Assembly: GCA_002695065.1 (NCBI GenBank)
Contig: NZNW01000128.1
Span: 62,001-126,000, forward strand
Origin: Salinicola sp.
GTDB lineage: Bacteria; Pseudomonadota; Gammaproteobacteria; Pseudomonadales; Halomonadaceae
Reading direction: 5' to 3'
DNA length: 64,000 bases
Part shown: in pieces, positions 7,901 to 15,223 of the stretch
How positions within the stretch are numbered: the stretch's first letter is position 1
Layout of the letters: the number at the start of each line of letters is the position of its first letter
Position numbers and translations under genes: made by a program
The notes under the pieces: model-generated
What the model was told of the DNA's origin: nothing
Database searches by the model: none
What the model saw: the letters and a program-made list of their open reading frames with translations, nothing else

Positions 7901-9299
7901 GACCGCCTTTCAGGAATAGGCGGCTACCCGGCAGCTGTTGCAGGAGAATTGCCCACTCGGCCAGCAAGGTGTCATTGACCTTGGCGGGATTGTTGAAGCA
8001 GCCGAAGGTGATGTAGCCATTGCTCAGCGAGGGTAGCGCGGTGATGGCTGGCTTGTAGCTCGGTGGCTGATAGCAGATATAGTCGTCCGGCAGGCGGATG
8101 AGCTTTTCGGTATAGAGGTGATCGACGCCCGCCGGGGTTTCATGACTGTCGCTCAGGAAGTAGTCAAACGCATCAATGCCCATGCTACTGATCTGCATGC
8201 CGACCCATTTGACAATGATGGGGGCCGGCTTCATGGCAATAGCTGGAAGCCGGCTGTGGTCGCCATGACCCGCTAGTTCTAATAGAATGTCGATCTCGTC
8301 ATCAACAATTTTTTCCGCCAGTTGCTGATGATTCAAATGGTAAACGGGCTTCCAATGGCAAACTCGCCCGATGCGTTCGGCAATAGGATCACTTGCTTCA
8401 CTATCAGTATACGCATGTAATTCAATATCGTTCGGCAACTGTTCGAGAGCCGTGGTAATCATCCACCCAACCGGGTGTGCACGCAGGTTGCCGGATACCA
8501 AGCCCACGCGCAGCGGGCGATCGATAGATTTAGCGATTTCTGAGTGATCAAAGATACGGTTGGGTTTAAAGCGAGTTGACCACTCTTGCGATTTCTCAAG
8601 GATGTTTGGTGCAGAAGAGTTAGGATTGTAATGCTGCGTCAATACCTCATTGGAAAAAGCGACGGCAAAATCACGCCGGAGTCGTTGCGCCTCACGATAA
8701 TGCCATTCCGCTTTTTCGAAATTCGCCATGTCCTTATAGTAGTTTCCTAAGCTGTTATGGACAGTGGGATCGTTGGGTTTCATTGCGTAAAGCGAATTTA
8801 ATGCATCCAGGCCTTCCTGAAAACGGAAACGCAGCGAAAGCATAGCACTCCGTATCGATAAAGTTTCCGATGCCTCATGGCCGAGCTTTTCAGCGCTTGA
8901 AAGGAATTTTTCTGCTTCGGCGTAAATACCCATCTGATAAAGCATGCTGGCCATATTAAAATGGCCCTGAGCATTATCCGGATCTAGATCGATACCTTGT
9001 TGTTGTAGTCCCCGGGCTTTCTCCTGCTCACCTGCCATGAAGCTGGCTCGGGCTAAAGATGTAAAGATCAGCGGATCTTCGGGATCCAGCGAGAGGGCCG
9101 TCTCAAGCGCAGCACTGGCTTCTGCGGACGCTCCCGATTGGAGAAGGCAATTACCCAGCGCTTTCCAGGCGAAGGCGTCTCCGGGATAATTTTCGACCAG
9201 CTTTTCGGCTTCTTCAGTAGCAAGTTTGTGCTTGCCTTGCCGATAGAGGTCCATGAACTGTTTCTGACGGGAGGCGGGGGTTTGAAGACTCTGGCTCAT
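4914..9299 (-). CDS. giant TPR / GT41 (O-GlcNAc-transferase type) / GT2 / FkbM methyltransferase fusion, probable flagellin glycosylation enzyme
   Basis: One uninterrupted 1461-residue frame. Residues 1-225 are TPR repeats (for example FAWKALGNCLLQSG, DPTVHNSLGNYYKD). Residues 262-615 match the GT41 catalytic region of SPINDLY/OGT proteins: RVGLVSGNLRAHPVGWM, DILLELAGHG, KWVGMQISSMGIDAFDYFLSD, LDTWPYSGGLTTCEAL, and GPTFAGRHSATHL. Residues about 640-910 resemble a worn FkbM-type fold (ALDSIEGLESLDVLALDD, later LLLQIQVRFNPTHE). About 1026-1240 is a GT2 domain (SIIVVANVYKNE, FVDDDGAPQPDF). About 1256-1461 is FkbM methyltransferase (SQYGEDLIIARIL, VYVDIGAFHP, DFLNIDVEDAEMGVL). It lies directly downstream of flagellin on the same strand after a terminator, so sugar addition, extension and O-methylation on flagellin is the likely role; target and sugars are inferred. 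The 3-prime third is clearly AT-rich. Confidence 0.9.
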   Translation of the reverse strand: MSQSLQTPASRQKQFMDLYRQGKHKLATEEAEKLVENYPGDAFAWKALGNCLLQSGASAEASAALETALSLDPEDPLIFTSLARASFMAGEQEKARGLQQQGIDLDPDNAQGHFNMASMLYQMGIYAEAEKFLSSAEKLGHEASETLSIRSAMLSLRFRFQEGLDALNSLYAMKPNDPTVHNSLGNYYKDMANFEKAEWHYREAQRLRRDFAVAFSNEVLTQHYNPNSSAPNILEKSQEWSTRFKPNRIFDHSEIAKSIDRPLRVGLVSGNLRAHPVGWMITTALEQLPNDIELHAYTDSEASDPIAERIGRVCHWKPVYHLNHQQLAEKIVDDEIDILLELAGHGDHSRLPAIAMKPAPIIVKWVGMQISSMGIDAFDYFLSDSHETPAGVDHLYTEKLIRLPDDYICYQPPSYKPAITALPSLSNGYITFGCFNNPAKVNDTLLAEWAILLQQLPGSRLFLKGGQYSSDEVCERVLTTLEKHGVERSRVLLEGPSQHKELLESYNRVDIALDTWPYSGGLTTCEALLMGVPVVTHTGPTFAGRHSATHLCNAGMPELVTDNWDDYRKRVLDLASDLPSLAVIRAALRTYLEQSPICDAPRFARNLHKAIRAIWQRHCEDKAPAALTFNKGGQAWFEDETKPVKLPIELQHGFDWNLESPVTILDNGAGIATRSDAKELLGSGNIAVLVFDPIDALGHAGELAQYGEIQHFPHVTLGSGQPATLRGVEGENDITSLKPLASGIADSLQTLEIPSIALDSIEGLESLDVLALDDRHDNLTILEHGAKALEKTLLLQIQVRFNPTHENQADLGSLIRLTYNHGFQFYTLTAFEYQAYMHDMKGEGQRSKLYRATAVFLPNDDRIAAMPKRRGAALAYLLDVLYGISDATVGVLQMTRNDLLLHKFKSRFQHESSSEVFCRTTLGNRTNSLKDAKKIVNITREFENVDASELARITAQCEKKLSENPDNNTAFFLMAHALLSTPTAVQDDELHVRLKNLGWDHKYSLYEYWLGDYERLRTNQHAFQLSIIVVANVYKNEILPNIQALREQGGDSVEIVFVNNGAPSDEFRELRDYINIYVSTKKNSGAYLARNLGFIFSTAPLILFVDDDGAPQPDFLSPHIQIHKNHDLACLRGVYRSQTGNDPIHYNLGKFIKKAPPILEGNVSFSRRAFSKVGGWGDYILFGHGGFDISVRLFESGYREDQQLYTPDSILQHEYFRGEDHAKKKLSKQSESAYLLDALHNGIQRKLPKEFLENCKRKSYSQYGEDLIIARILKPEERKGVYVDIGAFHPIKYSNTALLKEAGWKGVNVDASQKSVDLFNAMRRDDINLCCVISNQVGEVTFYESNRGTVSTLSKRHRDKWIARGESYIENKVASRKLADIFETLDAPQVDFLNIDVEDAEMGVLLSNDWTRFKPTLIAIEIHDFDPKNASSSQIYNFLSMQGYILECYAKPTAIFNFSRV

Positions 9300-9417
9300 A
9301 AGAATCCGTATTCCGATCTGGTGCTGACGAGGATTGGATCAGCTTCCCACACTCGGATAGATTCGAAGCCACGAAGTGATGCCACTCCAAGCCTTTTATC
9401 GTCGCGAACCGAAACGT

Positions 9418-9441
9418 AAAAAGGCCGGCATATTGCCGGCC
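9418..9441 (-). terminator. rho-independent terminator of flagellin gene
   Basis: On the minus strand an 8-bp perfect stem (GGCCGGCA/TGCCGGCC, loop of 3) is followed by TTTTT. It lies 21 bases after the flagellin stop and ahead of the giant glycosyltransferase gene, so that gene needs its own promoter or read-through. Confidence 0.9.
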
Positions 9442-9462
9442 TCGTTTACCGCCTGGGCGCGC

Positions 9463-10356
9463 TTACTGGAGCAGTGACAGAACGCTCTGCGGCGACTGGT
9501 TGGCCTGGGCCAGGACCGAGGTACCGGCCTGCTGCAGGATGTTGGCGCGTGTCATGTTGGAGACTTCGACCGCATAGTCGGCGTCTTCGATGCGCGAACG
9601 TGCGGCAGACAGGTTGGTCGAGGTCGTGGTGATGTTGTCGATGGCGGTCTCGAAACGGTTCTGGACCGCACCGAGGTCGCTGCGGGAGTCGTCGACGCTG
9701 CTGATTCGGTTGTCCAGCTCTGCAAGAGCACCGCTGGAGAGTACGTCGAAGCCTTGTGCATCGACGCTACGTGCTGCAGTCGAAGCCCAGCTGTCCAGTG
9801 TCCCAGCTGCACTGGCGGCGACGAAACCGGTACCGCTTGTAGCCGCGAATGTGTTCCAGCCGCTGGCGGATTGGATTTTGATATCGATCTGTTCGCTGTC
9901 TTTGGAACCGACCTGGATAGAGAAGGTGCCCTGAGAGCTTTGCGCGAACAGTGAAGTGCCGTTGAAGCTGGTCTGGGTAGTGACGCGGTTGATCTCTTCC
10001 AGACGCTGGTTGACTTCCTTCTGGATGGAATCGATGTCTTCTGCGCTGTTGGTACCGTTCTGAGCCTGTACGGTCAGTTCACGGATACGCTGAAGGTTGT
10101 CGTTGATCTGATCCAGCGAGCCTTCGGCAGTCTGGGCCAGAGAGATGCCGTCGTTGGCGTTACGGCTGGCTTGGGTCAGGCCGGTGACGGTAGAGGTCAT
10201 GCGGTTGGCGATGGCCTGGCCGGCAGCATCGTCCTTGGCGCTGTTGATGCGCAGGCCGGAGGAGAGACGCTCCATCGCGGTCTGAAGCTGGCCCTGAGAC
10301 TTGTTCAGGTTGTTCTGACCGATCAGGGAGGTGATGTTGGTATTGATAACTGCCAT
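9463..10356 (-). CDS. fliC: flagellin
   Basis: The 297-residue protein has the conserved flagellin ends: MAVINTNITSLIGQNNL and the LSSGLRINSAKDDAAGQAIANRM block at the N-terminus (given here in parts), and ARSRIEDADYAVEVSNMTR with ILQQAGTSVLAQANQ at the C-terminus, which form the D0/D1 core of the filament. The variable centre is short (about residues 140-200), making this a compact flagellin compared with enteric ones of about 500 residues. The short centre is rich in Ser, Thr and Ala, giving possible O-glycosylation sites. AAGGA precedes the ATG. It is transcribed from a sigma-28 promoter at 10462-10488 and ends in a strong terminator, i.e. a single-gene unit. Confidence 0.97.
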   Translation of the reverse strand: MAVINTNITSLIGQNNLNKSQGQLQTAMERLSSGLRINSAKDDAAGQAIANRMTSTVTGLTQASRNANDGISLAQTAEGSLDQINDNLQRIRELTVQAQNGTNSAEDIDSIQKEVNQRLEEINRVTTQTSFNGTSLFAQSSQGTFSIQVGSKDSEQIDIKIQSASGWNTFAATSGTGFVAASAAGTLDSWASTAARSVDAQGFDVLSSGALAELDNRISSVDDSRSDLGAVQNRFETAIDNITTTSTNLSAARSRIEDADYAVEVSNMTRANILQQAGTSVLAQANQSPQSVLSLLQ

Positions 10357-10461
10357 TGTCGTATTCCTTTCTCGCTTGAGAGGGCAATTTGGGCCTGATC
10401 CGCTGCGCGATGGCAGATGGTGCCGGATCCTGCTGCAACGGCCCCGTGGCCGTTGACCCAG

Positions 10462-10488
10462 TTATCGGCGCTGCCCGATGTCGCTTTA
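10462..10488 (-). promoter_or_regulatory. sigma-28 (FliA) promoter of flagellin
   Basis: Minus strand reads TAAAGCGA, 11 bases, GCCGATAA. This matches the FliA consensus TAAAGTTT-N11-GCCGATAA with an exact -10 half and exact spacing. It implies a leader of about 100 bases before the flagellin ATG at 10356. Confidence 0.9.
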
Positions 10489-11095
10489 GCCCCGGTTGAG
10501 AAATTTTTGATGTTCCGGTTCTGCAGCAGGCAGGAATGCCACCCTGCAAAACCCCGTGGTTGTGGGGAATCGGGCGAGTGGCGGAGACCTGATCGTGAAA
10601 ATTCGCGCAACAAAACACTTCTCTTGGTTACCCATTGTTACCTTTGTGGGCTGCGTGAGGCCGCTTTCGCTAATACGGCATCCCTCTGCCCGCCGGTTGA
10701 GGCGCGTCCTATTCTGGGCACGAATGGTGACGACGATTTCCGAAACGAGCGGAGTTTAGCCAGATCCGGCACTTTTGCTTGCCCGGCAGGGCGGTGGCTG
10801 GAACCACGGTCATCCTTCATCACACTGAAGTACTGGGTCGTTGCAGGGGCTACCGTTCACCTCACCACTATTACTTGGCGGTGCCCTTGGCCGCCGATTC
10901 TGTCGGTCCTGGCGGCGCCACACGCGGGCATGGTGATTTTTCGGCCTACTTTCGCTAGACTAAGCCGGCCCATGTCAATGGCAAAACGCTGAATTTCCTG
11001 TCGGCAAAGACGTACATTTTTTCTCGCCGGCTCGAATGCGGTTTTGTAGATGATGCTCGATTGATTTTTCTTTACAGGATTTCTTGATATCAACT
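10489..11095. other. intergenic, no gene seen
   Basis: About 600 bases between the flagellin promoter and the small MvaT-like gene. Short frames exist on both strands but none has a ribosome site with protein-like composition. No tRNA-like fold or clear repeat was found. It should hold the promoter of the MvaT-like gene. Confidence 0.5.
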
Positions 11096-11335
11096 ATGTC
11101 GCGTACGATGAATGAACGTGAGAAACTTCGAAAGTTTCGCGAACTCGATGATGCTTTTGCCCAAGCGCTTCGTGAATTGGATGGCGGCCCCCGGGGCTCT
11201 GGACAGGCCTTCGATGAACATAACGACTCGGATTTCGAGGATCGCTTGCAGGGCCTGATGAGTGAATATGCGCTAAGTCAACGCTGTGTACATGAAATGT
11301 TGAGCACACTGATGGAGTATAAAAAGATATCGTGA
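11096..11335 (+). CDS. small MvaT/H-NS-like N-terminal-domain protein (tentative)
   Basis: A 79-residue charged protein (from ATG 11096; a TTG at 11084 sits closer to AGGA at 11076 and an ATG at 11108 is also possible). It is predicted to be helical: NEREKLRKFRELDDAFAQAL, a Gly-rich break, then FEDRLQGLMSEYALSQRCVHEML. The last block resembles the MvaT dimerisation segment FEEKLRxLMxEYxKSLRDI as I recall it. No AT-hook-like DNA-binding C-terminus follows the stop in any frame. Known truncated H-NS relatives act by poisoning full-length silencers, so it could modulate silencing of the AT-rich glycan genes nearby. The family link is my recollection of a motif, not a search; otherwise call it hypothetical. 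Confidence 0.45.
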   Translation: MSRTMNEREKLRKFRELDDAFAQALRELDGGPRGSGQAFDEHNDSDFEDRLQGLMSEYALSQRCVHEMLSTLMEYKKIS

Positions 11336-11482
11336 AGTTTGATATTCAGGCCGCGTTGGTGTGAGTCTTCTACTTTTTGACTTGAGTTTGTCTGTCTCTG
11401 CATGGTGTGAGCGGTAGCTGTCAGAAGTTCAGTTTTACGCTTTTGCCATTAACTCGGTTTCGCAGTGGAAAGGATTCCGCTC

Positions 11483-12862
11483 ATGATGTCCTTGGTTAGC
11501 CTCGAGAGTCGGCTGGGTGTTGTTCTGCTATTGTCATTGCCTCAATTGTTCGTCATCGAAACAATGGGGATGTGGCTTCCCTTGGCTCTGGTTTCGGTGG
11601 TGCTGCTGCTTCCCGAATCAATAATCCATTTCAAAGCCCTGGTTAAAGACAAAACGGTTTTGCTGCTGATTGGGCTGATAATGGCTCAGTGCCTTTCTCT
11701 TGTCTGGTCTGTTGATAGAGTGTTAGGGATAAAGGTCATCATCTATGAGGCCGTCTTCATCGTCGTTTTTTCAGCGGCGAAGTATTGCGACTGGGGAAGT
11801 CTCAAAAGACAGCCGACTATGTGGGCCTTTTGCCTAGGGTGCTGTCTTTTGGCGGGGTTTGTCATCGTTTGTCGAGTTTTTCCGGAATTGGAGAAGACTT
11901 TTCTGCTATCCGAGTGGAGTGGTGTTTTCATCAACCCCAACGTCCAGCAAGGGTTGGCCGATGGTAGTATCCGAAACAATGCCTTCGATCCAGTGAAGGC
12001 CGGCGGCATATTCGTCAACGCCAATGTGGCAAGCTGCTACCTGGGTATGATTTCACTCTGTGCGTTGGCTTGTATCAGGCGTCCTCGGCTGGCTTGGGGC
12101 ATCAGCCTTCCATTGCTGGTTGCCGTTTTTTCGACGGGATCGAAGACGGCGACGATTATCTTGATCGGCCTGACCATCGTCTATCTGGTAGTTGCTCTTG
12201 TCCTGAAAAACATCCTGGCCGCCAAAATGGCTTTGGCGCTGGGAGTGATGGTGGCTTCGATGATGATGTTGTTCTACAGTCCGATTCCACAACAGTTCGT
12301 CAACAAGATTACGAGCCAGGAGACGAGCCAAGCTCCTACGTTACCCTCCGCGTCTCCGCCGCTTCCGGATGAACCGAGCCCGCGCGAGACATTGGATAAT
12401 GCCGAGGATTCGATGAGCAGCCGACTGCTGATATGGCAATACGGCTTGGAGGCGTTCGAAGAAAGACCTCTCATGGGGCAGGGGTACGGGGGGTGGCAGC
12501 AGGGGTTTTCCAGTTACGTCAAAAGACTGCGCGAGGAGGGGATCGAGTTGCGCGATGGCTTTCCCCCGCATAATACCTTTATCTATCTCTGGAGCCAAAG
12601 CGGGGCGCTCTCGGTTGTTTTTGCGACCCTGTTGTTATTGTATTGGAGCGGGATCTCACTTTCGGCGATCGGCAAAAATCGTGAAAAAGAACATGGCCTC
12701 AGGATGGCGATGGCGTTGACGGGGGCATGGGTCTGGTTGACCGTGCATGGCATGGGAGATAACACCGGGCTCCTTGGCGATGCTCATCAGGTGACGCTAC
12801 TGGCTGTCATCATTGCCGGGATCGACAATCTATCAGAAAGGAAGCGCGCTAGTGCAGCTTAA
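11483..12862 (+). CDS. O-antigen ligase/polymerase family membrane protein (Wzy/WaaL type)
   Basis: About 459 residues with some ten hydrophobic segments and the Wzy_C-type feature of a long periplasmic loop (about residues 275-350) containing RLLIWQYGLEAFEERPLMGQGYGGW in parts and ending at PPHNTFIYLWSQSG. Such proteins polymerise or ligate undecaprenyl-linked sugar units in the periplasm. The ATG at 11483 is chosen because AAGGA lies 8 bases upstream; a GTG at 11465 precedes that site. It is the first glycan gene of cluster 1 and overlaps the next gene by 11 bases. Whether it polymerises, ligates to lipid A core, or transfers glycan to protein cannot be decided. Confidence 0.85.
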   Translation: MMSLVSLESRLGVVLLLSLPQLFVIETMGMWLPLALVSVVLLLPESIIHFKALVKDKTVLLLIGLIMAQCLSLVWSVDRVLGIKVIIYEAVFIVVFSAAKYCDWGSLKRQPTMWAFCLGCCLLAGFVIVCRVFPELEKTFLLSEWSGVFINPNVQQGLADGSIRNNAFDPVKAGGIFVNANVASCYLGMISLCALACIRRPRLAWGISLPLLVAVFSTGSKTATIILIGLTIVYLVVALVLKNILAAKMALALGVMVASMMMLFYSPIPQQFVNKITSQETSQAPTLPSASPPLPDEPSPRETLDNAEDSMSSRLLIWQYGLEAFEERPLMGQGYGGWQQGFSSYVKRLREEGIELRDGFPPHNTFIYLWSQSGALSVVFATLLLLYWSGISLSAIGKNREKEHGLRMAMALTGAWVWLTVHGMGDNTGLLGDAHQVTLLAVIIAGIDNLSERKRASAA

Positions 12863-13997
12863 GCGAGTGGGCATATTTCGGAATCAATTGTTTAAATTTT
12901 CCGAACCTTTCATAACTCAGCAGGCACAGGCGTTAACCCATTTTGAACCGGTTTATATCGGCAGGAAGCTGCTGGGTAGAGCGCCTGAGGGTGCAAGGTA
13001 TCTATCACTGGATCGCTCGCAGGGAGCTGTCGCGCAGGGGCATCAAACTGTCAATGCACTGACTCGCTATCCGGGTGAATACGTTCGCCTGCTGAGGGAG
13101 GGGCCGGTCGACATCATTCATGCCCACTTCGGCGTGGATGCCGTCTACGCGCTACCATTGGCTAGAAGGCTTGGCGTGCCGCTGGTCACCACGTTTCATG
13201 GGTTTGATGCCACGACCAACCGCAAAGGACTCCTGACATCAGGTTCTCCCGCATGGTATCACTATCTGCTGTTTCGAAAGCAGCTGGCTCGGGATGGCGA
13301 CGTCTTTCTCTGCGTTTCGGACTACATCCGAGAGCGTGTGCTGGCGCTGGGCTTTCCCGAGGAGAGGACGTTGGTCCACTACACGGGAATTGACTCGGCC
13401 CTGATACCTCCCAGGTCGCCCGTCGGCGGGGCCAAAAAGATAGTTCATGTCGCAAGACTGGTGGAGAAGAAGGGCACGCGTTACCTCATTCTGGCATTCA
13501 AGGAGCTGCTCCGGGAAATGCCGGATTGCGAACTGGAGATCATCGGAGAGGGTCCTTTGGAGAAGGAGCTCAAGGATCTCGTCGACTCCTTGACGCTGAA
13601 TGGGAAGGTCAATTTCCTGGGTTCGCTTCCACACGAGACCGTTCTCACCAGATTGACCGGTGCCTCGGTCCTTGCCTTGCCCAGTGTCCAGGCGGCAACC
13701 GGAGACATGGAAGGTCTCGGAATGGCGCTGCTCGAGGCGGCAGCCATGGGAATCCCCCTGGTCGGCACCCATCACGGTGGTATACCGGAAGTGATCGTTC
13801 ACGGGGAGACGGGGTTTCTCGTTGAGGAAAAATCCGTCACGAATCTCAAGAAATACCTTCTAGAGCTAGTCGCGGACGATGACACCAATGTCCGCATGGG
13901 GCTGAATGCAAAGGTCATGATACAGGACAAGTTTGATATGCGTAAGCAAGCTGAGTCTCTGGAAGCCTTCTATAGTAAGGCTATCCATGATCGATAA
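12852..13997 (+). CDS. GT4 family glycosyltransferase (colanic acid WcaL/AmsK-like)
   Basis: The 381-residue protein starts at GTG 12852, preceded by AAAGGAAG and inside the end of the wzy-like gene, so the two are translationally coupled. The N-terminal Rossmann half has HAHFGVDAVYALPLARRLG and TTFHGFDAT; the C-terminal half has HVARLVEKKGTRYLILAF, IIGEGPLEKEL and the E-x7-E nucleotide-sugar loop region EGLGMALLEAAAMGIPLVGTHHGG (quoted in part). This is a GT-B, GT4-type retaining enzyme like those adding galactose, mannose or glucuronate to lipid-linked repeat units on the cytoplasmic face. Donor and acceptor are not known. The next gene starts within its last codons. Confidence 0.9.
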   Translation: MQLKRVGIFRNQLFKFSEPFITQQAQALTHFEPVYIGRKLLGRAPEGARYLSLDRSQGAVAQGHQTVNALTRYPGEYVRLLREGPVDIIHAHFGVDAVYALPLARRLGVPLVTTFHGFDATTNRKGLLTSGSPAWYHYLLFRKQLARDGDVFLCVSDYIRERVLALGFPEERTLVHYTGIDSALIPPRSPVGGAKKIVHVARLVEKKGTRYLILAFKELLREMPDCELEIIGEGPLEKELKDLVDSLTLNGKVNFLGSLPHETVLTRLTGASVLALPSVQAATGDMEGLGMALLEAAAMGIPLVGTHHGGIPEVIVHGETGFLVEEKSVTNLKKYLLELVADDDTNVRMGLNAKVMIQDKFDMRKQAESLEAFYSKAIHDR

Positions 13998-15162
13998 TAT
14001 TGTTATTTTCTCCCGCTCTTTGCCAATGCACGGTCTCGGGGGAATGGAAGTCGCTGCGTGGGATTTGGCCGTTGGCTTGACGAGGTTGGGGTACCGGGTT
14101 GTCATATTAACGACATCAATTCCTGGTGAGCCTGAAATAATCGAGCGGGATGGCGTTCTGATCGAGGCTTTGCCAGTAGCTAGTGGCCGGTATTCCCGTG
14201 AATGGTGGAAGTCTAGTCGTAGTCGCTTCAAGGATCGTTATATGACTTCCGCTAGCTGTGTTGTTAGCGTAAGTTCTGCGGCGCTTGGGATTTTGTCTCT
14301 GAGAAACCGTATTCCTGATGTTCCTTTCTTGTTTCAAGCTCACGGGACCTCTTGGGGGGAGATTGTTTCGAAATGGAGAAGCTTGAAGCCAAAGTCAATT
14401 GCAACTTCCATAAAGAATTTTCTTTGGCTTCCAAGAGATGTTCTCGCATACCGGCAGTTTGATTATGTCGTGGCGGTCGGCGCCAACGTGCAGAAAGACT
14501 TGCTAAAATTGTGTGATTATAAGCTTTTGAAGCCTGAAAAAATCCGTCTTATTTCTAATGGTATCGATACCGAACTATTTTCTCCGAGTTTGGAGAGTCG
14601 GCGTTGTGTTAGACAGGGCTTGGGTGTCGATGATGAGAGTTTGATTATACTTTCTGCAAATCGACTACATTCCCAGAAGGGCACGCATCATGGCTTGGAG
14701 GTTTTTTATAGAGTTAGAAAACACCGGCCAGATTCACTGTACATTATTGCCGGGGATGGGGTGGAATCCAAGAACCTAAAAAAACAGGTGATGAGGCTTG
14801 GGTTGGAGAAGAGCGTGATTTTTCTTGGTCGAGTCGAACGGCAGGAGTTGTCAAGATATCTATCTGCTGCTGACCAGTTCCTTTTTCTGACTGAACGAAC
14901 CGAGGGGCTTCCACTTACTATATTGGAGTCTTTGGCATGCGGTGTGCCGGTATTTGTCTCTTCTCATGTAACTCTTTTTGACAGTCCTTTTGTTAATTTC
15001 GTCGACTTCAAGGATTATGAAGAAATCACTTCTCGATTGATCAATGCGGCGAATGTAACCAGAGAGCGTCGCCTGGCGGTGCTGCCGAGGGAGTATTCGC
15101 TTGAGAATGCCGTTAGATCCTATGAAAGCTTGATTCGTGAGAAAGCGTCAGGCCAGGTTTGA
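13987..15162 (+). CDS. GT4 family glycosyltransferase
   Basis: Start ATG 13987 overlaps the previous stop by 11 bases and has TAAGG upstream; product 391 residues. GT4 features: LPMHGLGGMEVAAWDLAVGL (donor/acceptor N-domain glycine loop), LISNGIDTELFSP, ANRLHSQKGTHHGLEVF, IAGDGVESKNL, and the RTEGLPLTILESLACGVPVF region. It probably adds one sugar to the lipid-linked unit of cluster 1. Base composition and codon use are strikingly more AT-rich than the flanking flippase and GT genes (runs of gat/tta/aat codons), which points to separate acquisition. Sugar specificity is unknown. Confidence 0.9.
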   Translation: MIDNIVIFSRSLPMHGLGGMEVAAWDLAVGLTRLGYRVVILTTSIPGEPEIIERDGVLIEALPVASGRYSREWWKSSRSRFKDRYMTSASCVVSVSSAALGILSLRNRIPDVPFLFQAHGTSWGEIVSKWRSLKPKSIATSIKNFLWLPRDVLAYRQFDYVVAVGANVQKDLLKLCDYKLLKPEKIRLISNGIDTELFSPSLESRRCVRQGLGVDDESLIILSANRLHSQKGTHHGLEVFYRVRKHRPDSLYIIAGDGVESKNLKKQVMRLGLEKSVIFLGRVERQELSRYLSAADQFLFLTERTEGLPLTILESLACGVPVFVSSHVTLFDSPFVNFVDFKDYEEITSRLINAANVTRERRLAVLPREYSLENAVRSYESLIREKASGQV

Positions 15163-15223
15163 GCTAGTTAATAGGGTGTCGGTGCGTCAAGATGCCCACC
15201 GCTACGTATGGCTGAAAGGTTGC

